From: Turbatrix aceti
Lineage: Eukaryota; Nematoda; Chromadorea; Rhabditida; Panagrolaimidae
NCBI GenBank assembly: GCA_963969345.1
Contig: CAXAKE010000010.1
Coordinates: forward strand, 1 to 11,672
Direction: 5' to 3'
Length of the DNA stretch: 11,672 bases
The position numbers and the translations under genes are program-made. This document shows, piece by piece, positions 8,601 to 11,672 of the stretch. Under the pieces are notes generated by a model. That model was not told the DNA's origin and did no database searches. It saw only the letters and a list, made by a program, of their open reading frames with translations. The stretch's first letter is position 1, and every line of letters starts with the position of its first letter.

Positions 8601-10806
8601 TCGGATGCTCGCTCTTCCATGGAATCTTGACTTCGTACCGGCCGTCAGGAAGTCGAATGGGTTCCTCGAGTTTGACTGGTTGCGCGTCATTGCTCTTGTT
8701 GCCGAGATACGCTTGCTCCAGGATGTCGAGCTCGTTGACCGTACCAGTTGGACGAATGAGACAGAACATGTTGGTCTGAGTCGGGTCGAAGAAATTCGGA
8801 TGTTCTGGGAGCGTAAACGTGCCGACCGACGTGTGCTGCGTCAATAACCCGTTCGCGTCCTTCTCGACTACGCCTTTCATGAGCTTGACCGTGTAGTGGA
8901 CACTGAGAAGCACGTCGACTTCGACTGCCTTCTTGTAATGCGCGCTCTCCTTCTGAGTGACGATTACTGGACTTCCGGTCACTTCCTTGATCGACAACCC
9001 TTGGATGTCGATTTCGCCGTCGTCGGTGACAACCTTGAAATTTGCCTTCGACGAGTGGAACGAGACTGTTCCGCCTGCCAGTCCGGTGACGACGACTGAC
9101 TGCGGTTCCTCCGACTTGATATTGAGCTTGCGTAGGGCTGCCTTGGAGACGTACGTCATGCTTGATGCGGTATCTAGCATTGCTGTCAGCCGGACAACCT
9201 TGCCATTCGCACCGTTCTTGCACCTGATTGTGCCCACGAGGAAACAGTTGGGTTCGCTGCCGGTGGCGCTCTTCACGATGTGGGTCTGCTGCCGGTTGGC
9301 ATAGCACATTGCTTCATGATGCGGTCGCTGGCACTTCTTGCACAAGTAGTTGCAATAGGCCGCCACGTGGTTCTTCTTCAGACACCGGTAACAGAGTCTT
9401 TGCTGTTCCATGACCTGGCGACGGTTTGCATGGCTAACCACGACTGTGCACTGATCTGGCGGATGCCCTTGCTCGCCGCAGAATGAGCACCTGACGGCTT
9501 GATTGTCGCCTTCTTGATTCTGGATCGGGACTGACGTGACCGGCTTCTTGTAGGCTTGGTTATGGGTAAATCCTCGACTGGTACTGGAACTTGGGGGTCT
9601 CGACACCTTAGTTTCCTTCTCTGTCTCTTCTGACTCGGCTAAACCTCTGGCCATGACCAGAACCTTTTCGATGGCCGCCTCGATTGAGTATTGAGCGCCG
9701 CCGTGGTTCACGTGCCGTTCGTACGCCAGTTTGTCGACGATGATCTTGGGCCACTTCGTCTTAACGAGCGCCATCAAGTCGTGCGAATCTTGGTAGGACT
9801 TGTCGGCGCGGATGATCATCGAGACTAAGCTGTTGATACGATACGTAGTCTCTTCGATGGACTCTGCCTTGTCCGTTGCCTGCGGAATTGCCTTGAGTTT
9901 CCGCTTCATGCCCTCGACTAGAAGCTCTGGACGTCCGAATGCCTCTTGCAGCTTCTTCCAGGCTTCCTCGAAGACTTCGCCAATGGTGTCGTATTGGTCG
10001 AGGTAGAGAGCCGCTTTGCCTTTGACCGCTTTCTTCAACGCAGACATGCGCTCGAGATCGGTCCTTGTCTTGTCGTTCGCGTAGCCTTCCTTGAACGCTG
10101 AGTAGAACGACAGCCACTTCTCCGGGGTCCCGTCGAAGTCTGGAACGTGCACTCTCGCTTCTCGCTTGGCGATGACGATCTGGGGTCCCTGGTCTCGATG
10201 GGATCGTTGCGAACTGCGTGAGCTCTCCGGCGATGACGGAAGAACGTTGTCGAACTGCTCCCGGGCCTTCTTGTCGATGTCGATCAGCGAATCGACCGGA
10301 GTTGATGTCCGAACCTGCTGCCTGACTTGCTGAGGCTGGATCGAAAGGTTGCCGAGGCCTACGGGTACCTCCGCCGTAAAATAGTTCGTTGGAGGGACAC
10401 CGGTGGCCATTTGCGTTTGATAGCTGATTCCCGTGGCCATGACAGTATTCTGGCCCATGGCGGGAACGAACTGGTTCTGCCCGATTGCTGGGGGAATGTT
10501 CTGCGCCATCGTTGCGTCGATAACACCCATGGCGTCGCCATAGAAAACGTCAAATCCTTGGGCTGCTCGGAGAAACGGCCCCTCGTCGACCACGTTCCCC
10601 GGATTTTTCTCAATCTTCCCTACCAATTCGTCGAGCGCCTCCTGAAGCTCCGTGATCCTATGCCTTATGCGCTGCGCGCGATAGTAGAGCTGAGACGGCG
10701 ATAGTGGATTTATGCCGTTTGCGTGCGCGCCAAGTTCCTGAAAGGTGCGCTCGACTTCCGCGATGCGGGCTAGCAACCGCGCGATGCGGTCAGCCCTGTT
10801 TACCAT
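5596..10806 (-). CDS. BEL/Pao Gag-Pol polyprotein, 1,736 aa, intact
   Basis: The polyprotein makes the retrotransposon particle, copies its RNA to DNA and integrates it. Approximate residues: N-terminal coiled-coil-like region 1-65; Pao-type Gag (DUF1759-like) about 215-395; three zinc knuckles, C440-C443-H448-C453, C472-C475-H480-C485 and C489-C492-H496-C501; aspartic protease D545-T-A-S; RT about 770-950 with D855 (CDIEKAF) and YVDN 930-933; the segment conventionally labelled peptidase A17 about 960-1060; RNase H D1093, E1133, D1162, D1206; integrase zinc finger H1376-H1381-C1411-C1414; DDE core D1447, D1510, E1548; C-terminal DUF5641-like domain about 1630-1730. The ATG at 10806 has A at -3, G at +4 and a splice acceptor just upstream. 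RT motif C reads YVDN, not the YVDD of most RTs. There is no stop, frameshift or env ORF. Confidence 0.95.
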   Translation of the reverse strand: MVNRADRIARLLARIAEVERTFQELGAHANGINPLSPSQLYYRAQRIRHRITELQEALDELVGKIEKNPGNVVDEGPFLRAAQGFDVFYGDAMGVIDATMAQNIPPAIGQNQFVPAMGQNTVMATGISYQTQMATGVPPTNYFTAEVPVGLGNLSIQPQQVRQQVRTSTPVDSLIDIDKKAREQFDNVLPSSPESSRSSQRSHRDQGPQIVIAKREARVHVPDFDGTPEKWLSFYSAFKEGYANDKTRTDLERMSALKKAVKGKAALYLDQYDTIGEVFEEAWKKLQEAFGRPELLVEGMKRKLKAIPQATDKAESIEETTYRINSLVSMIIRADKSYQDSHDLMALVKTKWPKIIVDKLAYERHVNHGGAQYSIEAAIEKVLVMARGLAESEETEKETKVSRPPSSSTSRGFTHNQAYKKPVTSVPIQNQEGDNQAVRCSFCGEQGHPPDQCTVVVSHANRRQVMEQQRLCYRCLKKNHVAAYCNYLCKKCQRPHHEAMCYANRQQTHIVKSATGSEPNCFLVGTIRCKNGANGKVVRLTAMLDTASSMTYVSKAALRKLNIKSEEPQSVVVTGLAGGTVSFHSSKANFKVVTDDGEIDIQGLSIKEVTGSPVIVTQKESAHYKKAVEVDVLLSVHYTVKLMKGVVEKDANGLLTQHTSVGTFTLPEHPNFFDPTQTNMFCLIRPTGTVNELDILEQAYLGNKSNDAQPVKLEEPIRLPDGRYEVKIPWKSEHPRIHPNFGSAAGQLRSSHGRMQKSPGILQQYHEIFQNQEAANIIEKVPPHSGGEITHYLPHHPVVKASSSTTKVRIVFNCAAKTPEGNCLNDMIHQGPDLLPKLRSILLKIRGAKFFVACDIEKAFHQISVSPKDRDALRVLWVRDPNLPPTRRNIQAYRFKQLIFGMNCSPALLGITLHVHMRGHPDEIVMVTTYVDNVFILDDDPELLDQRRRRVQLHFEDGKFHLREFFSNKGSLLEGIKETADEARLKILGIGYDAKTDVFRTNIAIDAKRCKNTKEVHSAILSVFDPIGFVTPVTALLKSFARQHGIFSHERSVPLGSELAKAWEDVVQLVNGEVTVPRYAISKGGGELHVFADASGEFVAAAAYFKPDTGEPPALIMSKSVFKARSTTIPKAELQALVMAAELALEIEQTGPKFREICLWSDSTIALDWVKKPSHDLFVLNRVKKLLAMPIAFSFGHVASEDNPADLPTRGTSMRSLGKLELWWHGPPWLRSGECPKIFSNVAPPKIVHAMTLACTIAQQQNQAQPFISVENFSNYRRLIRVTRMVIQNSRRWVTRMGTIQLKFPVLGDGEAWHEAERFLIRQEQQRYDVIPTSDNVLIKGPDGVVHFNDRIRHGPRLPVLPRHSHLTTLYVRQVHEQLAHCGTATTLTAIREHFWILRGRATVRSILKTCTRCRQQHAGPYEMPLFPPLPSKRTELTRPYAHIGVDFFGPLRVIDKDGLKTSTVVLIITCLTTRAIQLQRTPTMSAPDVLETLYRHSTRFGFPSTVLSDNALSFRKVAEFVTQDPAFHGVRWSHTIERAPWQGAVYERLIGIVKNCMHRTFGRKLPYLSEIDHHLGTIEAAVNCRPLVPLDDDTTVTLRPCDFFPATDRILPGMQASQPPVAAPGPEVLSQLWRKQQEDSSQAAELFMTAYLNHLRERTQWIHRSGRIRNKYEPLVGETVVIRDDGPRHLWRLGLIQQLIASQDGVNRAAVVKTSTGQLTRPLNHLYALESRQQV

Positions 10807-10811
10807 CGTGG

Positions 10812-11189
10812 CTGAAAAAAAACGTAAAAACTGACCCCGCCTGATGCGCTAGTCCAGAATTCACGTACCGTAATCGCGTCTCACAAGAACACGATGCCTA
10901 AAAACTAAAACCGTAACCTTGCACTATGCGAAGCGCTGTTACCCCAAACTGCGTGTTGATGCCGCCGCTCTCAAGCCTGCGTCTATCGAACTCGCGCCAA
11001 ATGTACCCCGTGTCTCGTCAGACCACGGTTACCCAAAAAAAACCAAAACACCCGCGCTTGCTTCACAAAGCCCACGCTTGCTGGCCTAAAAACTCGACGC
11101 ACAAAAGAAACGCCCCTTTTTTGGCCCCAATTTGCCTGTCCGATGGACCACGAGATAAAAACAACCCAATCAAAACCCAGAAAACTCAC
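10812..11189 (-). other. Probable 5'-UTR intron of the BEL element
   Basis: The donor GTGAGTTTTC begins at 11189 and the acceptor ACGTTTTTTTTCAG ends at 10812. The acceptor is a strong nematode 3' splice site placed 5 nt before the gag ATG. The intron would be 378 nt. The acceptor could instead accept a trans-spliced leader. Confidence 0.5.
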
Positions 11190-11300
11190 CGGGACGGGGC
11201 CTGGTTGTCGTCTTGCTCGCCTGCTTCCTGGACCGCCGACGGTGTCGCCGCCCTGTTCTGCTCTGCCACGCGTGGGGGGTGCCCGAGAGTATGGATCACT

Positions 11301-11316
11301 CGGCTCGATTGCACCA
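11301..11316 (-). other. Candidate tRNA primer-binding site
   Basis: On the element strand TGGTGCAATCGAGCCG starts 5 nt inside the LTR edge. It begins TGG, the complement of a tRNA CCA end. The matching tRNA 3' end would have discriminator A, acceptor strand CGATTGC and T-stem CGGCT (C at position 61, as in tRNAs). I could not name the tRNA from memory. Confidence 0.55.
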
Positions 11317-11321
11317 AAAAG

Positions 11322-11672
11322 TGTGGGAAACACTACCTTGGCCTTCGGTAATGCTCCCAGTGACCTTGTACCCCGTGAGTCTCCGAGAGATAAGAGAGTG
11401 TTTATTCGAAGCCTCAAATCTGGGTAATTAAACCTATTGGTAAACCAATAGCGCGTTACGCGACAAATAAATAATCAACAAATAAATAAAGAATCATGGG
11501 AGCAAAATGGGAGACAAATATGAGGACACAACCAAAAAGTAGGACGACCAAGAGGCAAGCAGCGAAGTTTCCTAGACTTTCGCTCCGAGAGTCGAAAGCG
11601 TGCGCACAGCCGTAACCGATCTTTCGCGGCTGGAGAAACAGAACGCGCGCGTTCTCGCAACTTTTGCGACAA
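11322..11672 (-). repeat. 5' LTR of the BEL element (partial, cut by window end)
   Basis: It matches 4859-5209 base for base apart from three substitutions. It contains AATAAA on the element strand (11401-11406), the same hairpins and the same GC-rich palindrome as the other copy. Confidence 0.93.

Larger units (their letters stand above)
10807..11321 (-). other. 5' leader of the BEL element
   Basis: These 515 bp lie between the LTR and the gag start. They hold the primer-binding-site candidate, a probable 5'-UTR intron and frames that look like shadows. Pyrimidine- and purine-rich blocks alternate, and I see no conserved protein here. Confidence 0.7.
4859..11672 (-). mobile_element. Young, intact-looking BEL/Pao LTR retrotransposon
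   Basis: The element reads on the minus strand, from the 5' LTR (starting at 11322 and cut by the window end) through leader and polyprotein to the 3' LTR (from 4859). The offset between the two LTR copies is a constant 6,463 bp over 351 bases with no gaps and three mismatches (5014/11477, 5038/11501, 5209/11672). The polyprotein has no stop or frameshift. Domain order (Gag, protease, RT, RNase H, integrase) and the Gag-Pol fusion in one ORF are typical of BEL/Pao. The outer edge of the right LTR is off the window, so the target duplication cannot be checked; the left flank is ACTAC. Confidence 0.93.

Noticed and set aside
5629..10704. Many plus-strand ORFs opposite the polyprotein
   Set aside because: They are shadows of the GC-rich Gag-Pol ORF, with no independent motifs or splice structure.
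10983..11417. 144-codon minus-strand frame across LTR and leader
   Set aside because: It spans the primer-binding site and lacks protein-like features beyond low complexity. The related frame in the other LTR runs into different sequence.

Overview
The window looks like nuclear DNA of a nematode. It has very short introns (44-58 nt) with GTAAGT-type donors and T-rich ...TTTCAG acceptors, AT-rich spacers, and BEL/Pao retroelements; the clade cannot be fixed from the sequence. No rRNA or tRNA gene and no prokaryotic feature was seen.

Left part (about 180-4134, minus strand): a multi-exon gene for an unrecognised, secreted or GPI-anchored-looking, N-glycosylated protein. Six exons can be joined in one frame from 4134 down to a stop at 246-248, and every intron is phase 1. 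The start and any signal-peptide exon lie upstream of 4134 and were not found. Between the fourth and fifth recognised exons is a 1,987-nt intron, against 44-58 nt for the others. It holds a decayed plus-strand BEL/Pao fragment (end of the integrase region, then an env-like stretch). That fragment is itself interrupted by a 476-bp hAT-type MITE with a perfect 8-bp target duplication and a 42-bp internal minisatellite. The insertions are therefore nested: host intron, then old BEL fragment, then MITE.

Middle (4135-4858): about 575 bp of AT-rich spacer with no convincing gene, then a candidate plus-strand exon (4712-4858) after a TTTCAG acceptor. A retrotransposon cuts this exon.

Right part (4859-11672, minus strand): a young BEL/Pao LTR retrotransposon, complete except that its 5' LTR runs off the window. 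The 3' LTR starts at 4859. The 5' LTR starts at 11322 and is cut by the window end; the 351 comparable bases differ at 3 sites. One uninterrupted 1,736-codon ORF (5596-10806) encodes Gag with three zinc knuckles, protease, reverse transcriptase (YVDN motif), RNase H, a zinc-binding and DDE integrase, and a C-terminal domain. No env ORF is present. The leader has a primer-binding-site candidate next to the LTR, a 16-nt match to my memory of 5.8S rRNA, and a likely 378-nt 5'-UTR intron whose acceptor lies 5 nt before the gag start.

Two BEL lineages of different age, in opposite orientation, thus occupy 11.7 kb: one degraded inside a host intron, one apparently fresh and possibly disrupting a second host gene.
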